Source of the DNA: Acheta domesticus
Lineage: Eukaryota > Arthropoda > Insecta > Orthoptera > Gryllidae
DNA: 64,000 nt
Assembly (NCBI GenBank): GCA_031308135.1
Contig: JAHLJT010000631.1
Span: 3,387,371-3,451,370, forward strand
Reading direction: 5' to 3'
Made by a program: the position numbers and the translations under genes. This document shows, one piece after another, positions 10,711 through 21,959 of this stretch (its first letter is position 1; each line of letters begins with the position of its first letter). The notes under the pieces are model-generated. The model was not told where the DNA came from, ran no database searches, and saw only the letters and a list, made by a program, of their open reading frames with translations.

Positions 10711-11284
10711 ACAATGCCCCCATTTCCTTCCACTTCCCGACCTTGGCCAGTCACTGTATTTCGGACAATAACTGGAGTATTCCGTGGGGGGGGGGGCTAC
10801 ATGCAGGGAAAGCGGCGCTGCCTCTGGCATTGCCCGGGGCGGAACGGGCGCTCTCACCTCTGTTCGCGCTACCTTACGCACGGCACTCAAAACTCACTGC
10901 CCACCGCACCATGCCCTACTCCCCCACGCCACAACACGTCAGTCTCCACTTGCCCGCCGCGATCCGACGCGTCCCGTAATGCTCTGCTACGATCCATGCT
11001 CCTCCTCGCTCCCCATGGCTCCGCCCGCAAGGCGGTGTTGACGTCCAGGACGCTGCATCTTTCGAGGCTTTTCTTTGAGCACTTCCAAGATCGCCCCGTT
11101 CATCATTGTCTGTCATGATGGTTTCGTCCGATAATCAAATAACACCTCGCAATTCAAACTCACTACTTTCGAGAAAGAATATCACAAGTTAGCCGTTTGC
11201 ATATCCTCCTTTCGGCTTCGCTTCAACCTCGACAACGTCAACTCATTACTCATCTTTCGAGGATTTCCTTAGTGCTCATAGTGG

Positions 11285-11700
11285 CCTCGGTGGTTTAGGG
11301 TGTCAATTGATGTCAATACAGTGCCTCTGAGCGGGAGGTCCTGGGGTCGAGTCCCGTCGGTGTCACAATTTTCTAAAATAGTTACAGAGCTACGTCGAAT
11401 TCAGCCGCTGTCTGGGGGTAAAATTTTAACGGCCAGCTGCTCTGATTGATAGTTTTCCGTGATTTCTCCAATCAACACTCGGCCAATGCCGGAGCAGTGC
11501 CTTAACAAACGGGCCACGGTCCGCGCGCGATCATTCTGTCCCCTTCCTTATCATATCCCTTGCTTACATGTGCTACACTACCACGCAGGTCGCGAGACCA
11601 GTTGGGGTCTTAGAGCTTGTCTCGGCCGGGGTGGTGCCCCGCTGGTGGGAGATTCCTGGTTGAGGAAAGCCCAGCCAAAGTGTAGGTCGATGGAGAAGGG
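11285..11700 (+). mobile_element. SINE family A with tRNA-like head
   Basis: The head carries GGTCGAGTCCCGTCGGTG, a pol III box B, after a diverged box A region (CTCGGTGGTTTAGGGTGTC). The body then follows in family order: CTGCTCTGATTGATAG, the AATGCCGGAGCAGTGCC block, ACCAGTTGGGGTCTTAGAGC and GGTGCCCCGCTGGTGGGAG. The 3-prime tail signature is missing. This supports a tRNA-derived, pol III-type SINE of about 0.5 kb. Confidence 0.75.
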
Positions 11701-12137
11701 TCAGACGAAGAAGTACTCCAAAAACTGACTTCAATTCCAGAAGAGGACCTCAACGCACGAAGAGGATCTTCAGATCTAGACTTCGACAGTTTCGGTGAAG
11801 AAGAACCTCCCCCCACTTCCCCGACTGTCAACAGCCTTAGGTTTTGAAGGCGGATAAACGATCTTTGAAAAGTTGAATCCCCTTACCTCGAGTAACAATG
11901 GTATTCTAAAAAGGTATGCACCGGGGAGGACGTTGCTGTCGAAGAGGAGAGAATCTCCCTTTGACATGGGTGGTCCAAAATCAAATTACTTGTTCCCCCA
12001 AGTTGCGCGTGAAATGGGTACCCTTTCCGTAAAAAAAAACGATTACTTATAAGCTTCTAACAAATCGATTACAAACCGTCTTTGTTCACAACCACTGCTC
12101 GAACTAGGCAAAGGAACTAGGAATACTGGTGCATAGT
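11701..12137. other. stretch with no recognised feature
   Basis: Short frames rich in acidic and serine residues on both strands, none convincing. It could be eroded 5-prime sequence of the LINE that follows. Confidence 0.35.
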
Positions 12138-12550
12138 GTTGTGACCACCTGGAATGTTAGAGAGATAAGATCGAATGTTTCTGAACTTGTAACAGAGCTC
12201 AAAGAAAATAATGCAATTATACGTGCTGTTACTGAAAGCAAGATCACATAAGTAACTGTGGAATTAGAAAAGTATGTTATGATTTACGGCGAAGTAAATC
12301 AAAACTGTCAAGCTCAAGCAGGGTTTGCAATTCTAGTGAAAGACACATGGAGGAATAAAAATTTCACTTACAACTGGATCAAGGAGAGAATTATAACAAC
12401 GAGATTGAAGACAGAGGACGTTTAACTGTTATTGGAGTGTATGCCCCAGAAGAACGTAGGAAAGAGGAAAGCCATTTGTTCTACAAAAAACTGCGAAACT
12501 TGGCTGAATAATGTAAATAAAAAGGGTTATGTCATCCTTAGTGGGATGAT
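12138..12550 (+). pseudogene. LINE endonuclease (APE type) remnant
   Basis: Plus-strand translation gives pieces of an apurinic-type endonuclease domain of a non-LTR retrotransposon: TTWNVREIRSNVSELV, then AVTESK, then QAGFAILVKDTWRN, and, after a frame change near 12420, VIGVYAPEERRKEE and KKGYVILSG. These match the ordered motifs of the family: N-terminal TWNV, the E-K catalytic pair, the G-A-LV strand, YAP and the GD-type strand (here GM). At least two in-frame stops and one frameshift are present, so it is dead. No matching reverse transcriptase follows. In life the domain nicks target DNA to prime reverse transcription. Confidence 0.75.
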
Positions 12551-13240
12551 CGACTGAGCAACAATCTAATTACAAACATCTTGGGGTACAATGGGGGAAT
12601 ATCATATAAAAAGATTACTAAAATTCCCCGAGACATTTTTGTACCTTTATCAATCTCGAATATATGTAACAAATTGCCCGGAAGAAATAAAAGAATAAAT
12701 TCACATGGTCAAGTAGAGGTCCATTATCCATTATTGAGTACATTATTTCAAATAGGAATATGTCTATTAATTATAAATGTAAATGTCTACAGAATCACTA
12801 CCGGTTTCGGAAGAGACAGAGTAACAATCTACCTTGTTAGTGTTTTAGAACCTATTTGACATTGACGTTGTGGAGGTATCGCAACACCCTCGGCCTGCCT
12901 GTAGGCCTCCACCACGACGAATGACATGACCTCGACAATACCACAGCAGCAACAGTGGCAGCGGCGGCGGCGGCGGCGGCATACAAAACTAAAGGACTCG
13001 CCCGCTCCTCTCGGCACCGCCATCCATTTACATCGTTCAGCGCGGCTATTTCTGAAGGCAGCAGCGGAGCCGCATGGGCGGGGCGATATTTTGCCGTGAC
13101 GCCGCGCCGCGCCGCGCCGCGCCGCGCCGCGCCGGATTGATCATCGCCGCGCGTAAACAGGCCCGAGGACCGGCACGAGGCGCTTGTTGGACAGCGCAAG
13201 GGGAACGGGGAGGACATGTCTGCTCCTCTACTGGCGTGGG
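12551..13240. other. unique and CpG-rich sequence with two simple repeats
   Basis: It contains a short (GGC)n run at about 12960-12980 and a (CGCCG)n pentamer array at 13097-13135. Poly-Ala or Arg-rich frames here are artefacts. No gene supported. Confidence 0.5.
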
Positions 13241-13680
13241 CAGTGGCGTATCTTCAGTCACCTGGGGCGAAGCTAATGGTGTCACCCCCCCCCTTAAATT
13301 AAGTTTAAAAATATCTATTGCTGCATTGATTATACATTATTTCATTAAATATACAAACATATTTGTACATTATAGTTATTTTTAATATATTTAAATATTC
13401 TATGTAGTTAAGAATAATTGCAATGTAATATGCTTATGGTTTAAATGCATACTTATTAAATTAATATCAATTTTTTTAACTAAAACATAAAAAATACATA
13501 ATTCCAACAATAAAATTCGAACTACTAAAACTAAGAAAACTAACTATTAATATATAACATTTTTAAGTAAATGATTTAAATTATATAATTCCAACTATAA
13601 AATAATTTAATTAGAGTCACCCTTAGAATTGTGTCACCCGGAGCGCACCCCCCCCTGCCCACCCCTTAGCAACGCCACTA
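13241..13680 (-). mobile_element. hAT-type MITE, copy 2
   Basis: This is a 440-bp AT-rich element in the opposite orientation to the copy at 3716-4088. The ends are CAGTGGCGTATCTTCAG (left) and TTAGCAACGCCACTA (right; last base changed from G), with a perfect 8-bp TSD GGCGTGGG at 13233-13240 and 13681-13688. The subterminal GGTGTCACCCCCC and GTGTCACCCGGAGCGC blocks match the other copy. Non-coding. Like copy 1 it sits beside CpG-rich DNA with a CGCCG-type array. Confidence 0.93.
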
Positions 13681-14180
13681 GGCGTGGGCTTGGTGATTGT
13701 GAGTTGGCGGACATGGTGCTGGTAAGAACTGGTTCCCATGATTAGAGATGGTAGGTTTTAAAAATTGCTAAAAATGCGAAACGACGAAAATATTAGTAAT
13801 TGTATGGTTTCTGAAGTAATTATGTAGTATATTTCTGAAGGTTTTCAATCTGCGATGAAATGCGAAATCACATACAAAGTGCAAAATGGTCGTGAATCTG
13901 AGAAATAGTAATTGCTAAATGCATTTTATGGTTTCCTTGGCTGTCTCAAGTAAGGAATGCGTCATCGACAACACATCAATGTTTTAAAACATTTAATTTT
14001 ATAGGCCGGGTTTATTCATTTATAATTAAGATTTAACCGAGTAAACCAGGGCCGCTCAAGCAGAACAAATCGGCAGCGCGGAGCCGTGTTGTCAGCCGAG
14101 AGCGGGACACCGGAGCCCGAGCGTTGCGCGCCTTGCGATAACCACTGTCACAGTGTCCCGGTAACACCAGTCGCGGAAAT

Positions 14181-14435
14181 ATGGAAGTTGTCGTGAGCTC
14201 TTCACAGACCAGAGCATCTACACCGACAATTTTCAATGCAGTATGGGAAGAAAAGTATCTTTTCGCCGACTACGGCAGCTATGCCAAATGTTTAGTTCAC
14301 ATAAAGGCTTCAATCACGTGAAGAAGTTTAATTTGCAAAAACATTATTAATTTAATCATACTGATGAAAATGACAAGTACGCTGAAGAAGAACAAAAGGA
14401 AGTTTTCAGTGTTCGAAAAACAATGCCTCACTAGA
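14181..14435 (+). pseudogene. hAT transposase N-terminal remnant (GTF2IRD2/ZBED5-like)
   Basis: From ATG 14181 the translation reads into NAVWEEKYLFADYGSYAKCL. It resembles the start of GTF2IRD2/ZBED5-type hAT transposases, where a W-EKYFF segment is followed by a C-x-C zinc-binding BED-like motif; here only one of the cysteines is obvious. After a frameshift near 14320 the stretch HVKKFNLQKHY continues the family pattern (a zinc-finger LKRHY segment). A further frame change gives an acidic stretch ending near 14435. The order and spacing support homology; stops and frameshifts rule out function. Confidence 0.7.
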
Positions 14436-14545
14436 AGTAAGTTTTGGATATATTTTGATGTTCTTATGTTGTTTTGACAGTAAAATAACACAATACAAAA
14501 GAGTTTAATTTTATTGCATATCGATACTACAACGTCAGCGTTTAG

Positions 14546-14779
14546 GAAAAGAACTTCCCACAAAACCGTTTTCCAAAACTGCATTGTAATGCTGCTCGAT
14601 TGTTAAGTACGTTTGGATCGACATACAACTGTGAGCAATATTTTGCTGCTTTGAAAATTTGTAAATCTCGAATGAGAAGTACAATTACAGATCACAATCT
14701 GAAATGCATATTACGGCTCAATAGCACCATGTCATCTCTTCCAAATATAGAAAGTATATTGCGAGAAAAAAACACTTAA
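14546..14779 (+). pseudogene. hAT transposase C-terminal (dimerisation) remnant
   Basis: A 77-codon open stretch ends at TAA 14777-14779. It includes LLSTFGSTYNCEQYFAALK, then RSTITDHNLKCILRLNST, which follows the conserved C-terminal pattern of hAT transposases: L-S-FGSTY-CE--FS--K, then R--L-D-HL---LR. This region mediates multimerisation and contains part of the RNase-H-like fold end. It lies 110 bp after the N-terminal remnant, so the intervening catalytic region has been deleted. Confidence 0.85.
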
Positions 14780-15356
14780 AAGGTATAATAAGAATATTTG
14801 ATTTTGCAATCAACTTCATTTTTTAATTTTAATTTCCTTTACTTTTGGTATTTTTATTACTAGTTTATTTAATCACATTTTGTGTGCAACCTTTATAAAA
14901 CTTTTCATATTCAGCAGCATGATAAACTGTGTAATGTCACCGCTATTAAATTTCTTTATGTTATTGAGCACTTTTTTTGCAACTAAACAATTGGCATTGC
15001 CGGTGCAATCTGCAAAAAGATACTTTTCTTTCCAGGCTGCATTGCAAATTTGTCGTTTTTTTAATTTCCAAATTACACTAATGCGTTTATATCTAGAAAC
15101 TGTTCCAATTAATGTTACAAAAGTATTTTACTGTTGTTTTTTTTTTCTGTCGTAATATCCTTTCCCAGAGCTGTGAGATTTTTTCATTCCGAACAACGGA
15201 AAATACCCGCGAAAATACCCAACGTAGAAATACGACGCGACCCACTGTGCCACATGCCGCCGATCGATATTTGATGACGTCATTTGCTCTTTCTGCGGCG
15301 AAAGAGAAAAGAGCAACCGGAGGCTCCTCTTTGGAGCAAATGGTTGAGCGGCCCTG

Positions 15357-15955
15357 GAGTAAAGAAGTAAAAGAGTAATAAAATAGCGCAAATAGCTACG
15401 ATTGAAGCTTCGTAGACCGAAAGGAGCTAGACTCGAGGCCACACGAGGAAGGACATTAGCTTAGTGTCAAGGTCGAATACCTGGATTAGAATCCCAGAAG
15501 GCAGCTACGACTCTGATTGGTACTCTCAGCTCGTAATCTGATTCGCCGTCATAGTTTCCACGGCGTCGTTCAATCAGCTCTAGTGGAATGACGGAGCGGT
15601 ATTTGACGGTAAGCAACCCGATCGTTCCATTTTTCTTTTGTTCTAGATCGTCTTGGAGCACGCGTAAATACACTCTGCACTTTCGGGGGCTCTTCTTCTT
15701 CACCTTCTTAAAAAGTCTAAGACTTGTTCCTTTCCAAGAATTATAACGAGTCTTTCCATCTTCTCCTTGGTCTACCAACTTCTCTTCTTCCCCTCGGCCT
15801 TTCGTCTCTAGCAATCCTCACGATTCTTTTCTCCTCCATTCTCTCAATATGATCGTTCCATTCCTTTCTTCGGTCTGCTTCCCATTCCGTAAATGGCTTA
15901 ATTTTACACACTTCCCTAATGTTTCTGTTTCTTAATTTCCGGGGTTCAGTATTAT
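15357..15955. other. stretch with no recognised feature
   Basis: It begins with the TSD of the hAT element. The minus-strand frame at 15467-15814 is charged and not recognisable; I do not call it. Confidence 0.4.
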
Positions 15956-16199
15956 TTATTTCGATGGCAGGTGCATGGGATTTATCAACGTATCAGCATT
16001 TAGCTGAATCCTATTTTTATTCCCCAGAGTCGTTAGTCCTGAAATGATGGAAGATGGAATGATGATGATAATGAAGGGTGAAAGGACCACACACTTAAGA
16101 GACATACACAAACACATCGATGCTCCAGGCGGGACTCGAATCCGCAACCCTTCTGTCCGAGATCACCATGGCACTACTGCCTTAACGATCTCCGCAATC
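15956..16199 (-). mobile_element. SINE family B (tRNA-derived)
   Basis: On the minus strand a tRNA-like head reads TTGCGGAGATCGTTAAGG (box A region) and GGATTCGAGTCCCGCC (box B). It is followed by GGAGCATCGATGTGTTTGTG, a TCTTAAGTGTGTGGTCC stretch and a trinucleotide-like ATCATCATCATT run. This is the layout of a tRNA-headed SINE and differs from family A in its body. Confidence 0.65.
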
Positions 16200-17236
16200 C
16201 GGACCGGCATTTATTACTTTCCCGTATACGTACCGTTCTGGAAACAAAAATTGATCGCGGCCGTCTGCGGCTAAGTTCAGCTTGTGCACGGCTTGGGCAG
16301 CCCTTGTCATGACGAAAGGTCGCAGGCGGGGTCTCACAAACCTACGCAGCCAATCTCAACACAGGGGGGAGTGACCTAACAAACTTAACGTCGTACAAAA
16401 TGGCGGGCGTCGCTAGTTCCGATGTGAAAATATTTTCAAATAAAAATACAAGGAATGAAACACTTTTACGAACATTAAAGTAAATTTATTCAAATATATA
16501 TGAACACATACATTTAACCACTATTAACACAATTCTTTTTGAAGAAATTACGGTGATGTGAGATAAAATAACACTAATTTTAGACAAATTACTTTCTTAT
16601 ACGCATTCTAATTCCAATATTGATGTTCATACACAATCCATGAACTTTATCAACAGCAGTTTTTTTTGTTAATTAATTTTTTCTTTGTATTTAGCGTAAA
16701 ATTCCTAATTAACTTAAACATAGCATTCTGCTTTTTGTTTAAAAATGGCCTTAAAACTTGCTCCAAATTTTTCAAAGAAAGTTGCCAGTCAGGACGATAT
16801 TTTACTGTTCTTTAATATTCTTTAAATAATATTTCCGTTCTGCTATTAGGAAATCGAAAAATGAAGAAACTTTAAAAAAAGTGTACTTTGGGCGACGATA
16901 GATGGCAGCTGGCAAGAGTATGTGTCAAGTCCGTATAGCTAGCCGAGACCAAAGGAAATAGAAAGCTAATACGGTAAAGTCTGAGCCATTCTGTAGCACC
17001 ACTACTTTTTTAAAAATCTAAGTCCTATAGATCGAACTATGAATATTACATTTATTTTATTGGAGTACGCATAAAATACTTCAACGTTTATTGGGAGCAA
17101 AATAGTAGTAGTACAGAAGTAAAAGACTTCCGTGATTCCAGCCTACAAAACTGAATTGACATTAATTTTTGCAAACGTATTGTTGCTTTCAAGTTTTTTT
17201 AAAATATGAAATGTGTTGTTATAAGAAGAGTGTGAG

Positions 17237-17325
17237 AAGAGCGAATGAATGGCTCAGTGTCAAAGTGCTTCTCTAGGACTCAGGAAGCAGCGGGCTCGAG
17301 TCCTACTCTTCGTAGCTTTTTTTCA
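17237..17325 (+). pseudogene. tRNA-like sequence
   Basis: It has a box A match TGGCTCAGTG and box B GGCTCGAGTCC at normal spacing, then a T-run terminator at about 17318. The T-arm pairs at four of five positions, but the acceptor stem placed from box A does not pair, so a functional tRNA is unlikely. A tRNA pseudogene or SINE head is favoured. Confidence 0.45.
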
Positions 17326-17954
17326 TTCTACATTACAAAAAAATTCACTAAATTGCAAAATTATACATTTGTCTTGACAAAGTTATGTATAATGTAAGCA
17401 AAATTCACGATTGCGAAAAAAGAATGCAAACCAGCAATTATAAAATAATGGTAATAGGTTGTCTGGACGTGCGGCATTCAGATCAAAATAATATGATCTT
17501 AAATTGCATTCTTCGCAGTACTTCCGTGTTGTCGATTCCAGGTCAAACTGAGATAAGGGGCCCTGCGGCGTTGCCGTTTTGTAAGAAAGAAAAATCAATA
17601 TTTTCACTCGCGGCTAAGCAAATTGAACTACTCCGTTTTCATTATTCGACATGGCTCACCATAGCCAAGCCCTGCGAGAGTGAATTATCGCATTAGTAAA
17701 CCAGGACTTTTGGTTTCTTCATTAATGTCTTCCTTGTATTTCCTAGAATAAGATATTTATGAATAAACAATTAATATAAAAAATTCTTATCAAATTTGGA
17801 GAGTAAAAAACAAATATTTCATAGAAAGATAAAAAGCCCTTTTCACGGTCACCTTGTTTTAAAATCAAAATAATATATTTACGCTATGGAAAAAGTTTTG
17901 TAATACAGTTAATTTGACAAAAACAAATCACTGATAAGCAAACCAATTCCGGGC

Positions 17955-18035
17955 AAGCACCGAATTCGATCCTTTAGCCTAGGGTTCTGGAAGAAAGGAT
18001 TCTACCACTGAGCCAAACGAATACACCTTTCAATT
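17955..18035 (-). pseudogene. tRNA-like sequence (tRNA pseudogene)
   Basis: Minus strand TTTGGCTCAGTGGTAGAAT is a strong box A with D-arm, followed by a box-B-like GGATCGAATTC. The acceptor arms do not pair well. The isoacceptor cannot be assigned with confidence. Confidence 0.45.
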
Positions 18036-18215
18036 TCTTACATAAACTAACGTATTTAAATTGCTTGTATAAGTTATTGTGCGAAATTGCGGACGTTTAA
18101 AATGGCTCCAATGTATTTAGACAATTACAAATAATTCTGATGTGTGGCATCTTCTATCAAACGGAATTAAAACTTGAATTACTGAAATACATCTCACTAA
18201 CTAGTCCTACTTTAA

Positions 18216-18871
18216 GGGAGTCCCACTAACTATTGACCATCCCCAAAACTTCTAAACGGTTTCCAATATTGAAATAGAGTTTTCTCTCAAGAATGTATAA
18301 TCATGGTTCAAGACAAAAGAGAAATGGTGTAGAGATATTGTTTGAAGATTTAGTTTTTGGTTTAGAATTTAGTTTTGGAGAAATTAAATAATCTTTATTT
18401 TTTCTTAAGGGAACCATATATTTTCTCACTAGCAATAGATAGATCGTAAGAGGAATGCAATGATGTAACATATGCTAATATTTTATAGTATTTTGTGTAT
18501 AAAATTATACATTCTGACATGAGATTTTAAACGAAACGTGTAGTTTTTCCTGAAATCTCAAGTATTTAATTTAAAATCACATGTCAGAAACTATATTTTT
18601 ATACTCAAAATACTATCAAAACATTAATATATGTTACATCATTGTATTCGTCTATTTATGATCTCTCTAATGCTAGTGAGAAAAATACATGATTACATTT
18701 AAAAACTCAAAGGTGATTAAATTTCTCAAAAACTAAAAATGTTTCGAACAATATTTCCACGGCAAATTGCTTGCCCCATGATTCCGCATTGTTGAGCGAA
18801 AACCGCATTTCGATACCGGGAACCGTTTAGATTTAGAAGTTAGGGAGTGTCCCTTAGTTCGTGGGACTCCC
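18216..18871. mobile_element. 656-bp near-palindromic fold-back element
   Basis: The two halves are imperfect inverted copies over their whole length. The outer ends are GGGAGTCCCACTAACTA (left) and TTAGTTCGTGGGACTCCC (right). Mid-arm matches include TTTTCTCACTAGCA/TGCTAGTGAGAAAA. Inner matches include AATGATGTAACATAT/ATATGTTACATCATT and the TGACATG-GATTTTAAA block. The centre is near 18545. It is non-coding. I could not fix a TSD. Confidence 0.85.
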
Positions 18872-21361
18872 AGTATATTGCTTGGATATACACACAAAAA
18901 CTGTTGAACAGATAATAAAAAGAATAATGCAGTTTTATACATCCGCCGACAAAAGTAGCGGTTTGTTTTGGTTTAAATTCTTAATAAACTGTTGTCCCAC
19001 AATTAAACTTCTTCTAATGAATGTGTAACAGTTCAACGCGGAAATGAATTCCAGTCGCTAGAAATCTTTGTTGATGCTTGATTCCCTTCCCGAGGAAACT
19101 TCTTTAATGCATTTCTGTTGATGGTGAGCATTTTATTTTACGAGCGCATTTTCATGGTAGGTTTTGACGGTCTACGATACAAAAATAATTTTATTTTTGT
19201 GAAAGTAAGAATAATAGCACAATATATTAAAATCCTTCTTCCTTGCAATTTACCTATATATGGCGCATGCGGGCGGTGTTTGGACCTGCCCTAACAATTG
19301 GTTTGAATTTTCTTTGTTCAAAATTCTCCTTGATATATTAGTAAAAGTGCGAGGCAACAGTCATGCTGAAAATATATTTCAGAAGAGTAGTTCTACAATA
19401 CACATTTTGTTTTCTTTTTATACATTTGATATATTAATGAATAAAGGAGGAAGTAGATTAACAATAAAGAATATTAGAATCTTGCAGCCAATCTATGTTC
19501 TGTTTAATTATCTCGAGATATTACTGTAAAACATCTTAACCTATTGATCCCTTGCCTTCTACTTGAAATGCTTTAAAATGTAGGCTTGTTTCTGTCGCCG
19601 TTACAAATTAAGGTCAATGGTCAAATTAAGGTCTGAAAATGGCTTTAATATTTTCTTTCTTAAGCTGACAGTTTCTTACATCGTTCTTTTCGACTTTTTT
19701 AACATTGATGCCCATTTCTAAGCATTCCCTGCCATGATTACATTATGCAGGCATACATCCAATCACTTTCCTTCCATTGCAGTCTAAAGGTCGCGGCACC
19801 GCGAAGGCCAAGTGTCCCAAAGGCGATCGCCGCACTGGCGTCTCAAGGCAAATATTTCCCGTACCAACAACTGTTCATAATTTCAAAGCAAGTTTAGGTA
19901 AAATATTTGTTACTCTATATTTCTTTTAAGTCAGTAACAACTAAGATATTGTATTCCTCTTCAAATAATCTAATCATTTCAGTAAAAAAATCTATGTAGT
20001 TCTATTAAAAAATCAAATATTGTTCAATTTCTGCAAAATTAAAAATGTTTCAAAGAATATCTCTGCTACACAACACTTGTATCGTGGATTAAATGTTAAA
20101 ATTATCTATATTCAAACTTGGCTAGTTATTAATTATTATTAATAAAAATCGAAAATATGAAGCTCCAGAATGCATCACTAGGGTGTTTCGAAATCATTCC
20201 TTACATCGCATTGCGAATTTCGGCAGCAGTCTCGTATTACCGTCTAATATTTGCTGCAATTTTGACGGTAATAGAGAAAGAGATGGAATTAAAACTTTCA
20301 TCTGGTTAGCTCAAACGGGCACTTCAAAAAAATCAAGAAAACAATCCGATAGATAAACTTCTTGATACAAATTTTTTAATTAGTAATAATATAGTATGTG
20401 CCACCGCTCCATCAAAATGCATTTTTCAAAATAATTGGTTTATAATAGATTTCATCACTAGACGATAAAGATATCGGCGTGCAGTTGGCACCATTGACTG
20501 AAATATTGACTAACCCGCAGTGAAATTTTACTTTCACATTCGCAGGGCAACAATTTCGGCGTTTTGATAATTTATTTATAACGCAGACAAATTATAATAT
20601 CGGAACGACAGTTCAAACAAAGTATTAAGAATTCAAAGAAAATGTTGAAAGATAAAAATGAGCAATAGTTCATTTGCAGCAATTTTCATTGATTTGTCGT
20701 TAAGTCAGAAATCGTTAATACAATATAATCGGCGGAAAGCGAGACTCTGCAAAACGAACTAAACCATATACTTGACTGCCAAGAGCGACCGGATTGTCTG
20801 TAAAACAACTGGGGGTTGGCATCAGGGGCTAATTTCCTATAAACAATCGCGTAAGGAAAGGTGATATAATATCGGATTGCGGAATTTCGCAACTTGTTGA
20901 AAGGCAATTGAGATGAGAGAGTAAAGAAATATTGCGTAATTTGTAAATTTATAAACAATTTCCAATTTTTGCAATTCTAAAGTGGGAAGAGTTTCCTGAT
21001 GGCCCAGAACCGAAAACTGCGAATTAAAAATTTTGCAACAATTAACAATTTTATAAACAATTTCGAAATGTGCGTTATTCCTGCGGAAGAGTGTGCCCAA
21101 ATTGTCCCTAAGTTCAATATCGCAAAATAACAATTTTGACCAAGATGCAAATTGATTGCTTAACATCTAGTTTAATTGTTGCTTCAATAGTAAATATACA
21201 ATTGGTCTTTGAATTTTATTGTCTTGTATTGAATTGGTTCCCTAGAAATTTTCTATCGAATGCAGAAAGACAGTATTTTGCAATTTTTGCAACTTTTAGA
21301 ATCACTTTTGAACACTTGAAAATGTGCAATTATAATAGTTTTTCTTATGGAAAAAATCTGG
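18872..21361. other. AT-rich interior with no recognised feature
   Basis: Short frames only (none over about 110 codons). No protein motif recognised on either strand. Confidence 0.45.
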
Positions 21362-21959
21362 ACAGTTGATAAAGTTCATGGATTGTGTATGAACAACAAT
21401 ATTGGAATTAGAATGCGTATAAGAAAGTAATTTGTCTAAAATTAGTGTTATTTTATCTCACATCACCGTAATTTCTTCAAAAAGAATTGTGTTAATAGTG
21501 GTTAAATGTATGTGTTCATATATATTTGAATAAATTTACTTTAATGTTCGTAAAAGTGTTTCATTCCTTGTATTTTTATTTGAAAATATTTTCACATCGG
21601 AACTAGCGACGCCCGCCATTTTGTACGACGTTAAGTTTGTTAGGTCACTCCCCCCTGTGTTGAGATTGGCTGCGTAGGTTTGTGAGGCTCCGCCTGCGAC
21701 GTTTCGTCATGACGAGGGCTGCCCAAGCCGTGCACAAGCTGAACTTAGCCGCAGACGGCCGCGATCAATTTTTGTTTCCAAAACTGTACATATATAGGAG
21801 TAATATACGTAGTATAGAGAAAGTTATGTAATGCTGCGCGAAAAAATGGAGAATTTTCGGCAGAAAAAAATTCATTGCCGGGCCCCGATAACGAAAAGTG
21901 GATAAAACCAGCTGGTAAATTAAGAAAAAAATCTCCTAACATGTGGTGTAGCCAGAATC

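Larger units (their letters stand above)
14047..15356 (+). mobile_element. hAT element with internally deleted transposase
   Basis: This 1310-bp element has inverted ends CAGGGCCGCTCAAGCAG (left) and GGTTGAGCGGCCCTG (right). It is flanked by the 8-bp direct repeat GAGTAAAC at 14039-14046 and GAGTAAAG at 15357-15364 (one mismatch). The first 135 bp are CpG-rich and precede an ATG at 14181, as expected for the promoter region of a hAT element. Inside are remnants of the transposase N-terminus (14181-14435) and C-terminus (14546-14779); most of the catalytic core is gone. A TGACGTCA palindrome sits at 15275-15282. It is non-autonomous. Confidence 0.9.
16208..21808. mobile_element. 5.6-kb candidate element with 440-bp inverted ends
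   Basis: Arms 16208-16650 and 21362-21808 are inverted copies. Over roughly 420 bp I count about six differences (around 98-99 percent identical by eye); only the outermost 30 bp are more diverged. The arms hold a CpG-rich outer part with ATGGCGGGCG and an AT-rich inner part. The 4.7-kb interior is AT-rich, has no frame over about 110 codons and contains a 656-bp palindrome and two tRNA-like sequences. It could be a non-autonomous DNA transposon with long terminal inverted repeats, or two recent insertions of one repeat in opposite orientation. No TSD was identified. Confidence 0.6.

Noticed and set aside
10099..10890. Minus-strand frames with repeated tyrosine-rich units
   Set aside because: The repeats coincide exactly with the 55-bp minisatellite and run into a SINE; a repeat artefact rather than a repeat protein.
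17237..18035. Two sequences with good box A/box B as functional tRNA genes
   Set aside because: Acceptor stems do not pair when placed from the promoter boxes, and anticodon arms are unclear; kept only as tRNA-like pseudogenes.
18216..18871. piggyBac-like origin of the palindrome because TTTAA precedes the left end
   Set aside because: No TTAA follows the right end, and the ends do not resemble piggyBac termini.
16208..21808. Maverick/Polinton identity for the long inverted repeat unit
   Set aside because: Those elements are usually 15-20 kb and encode polymerase, integrase and capsid proteins; no such motifs are seen in the 4.7-kb interior.
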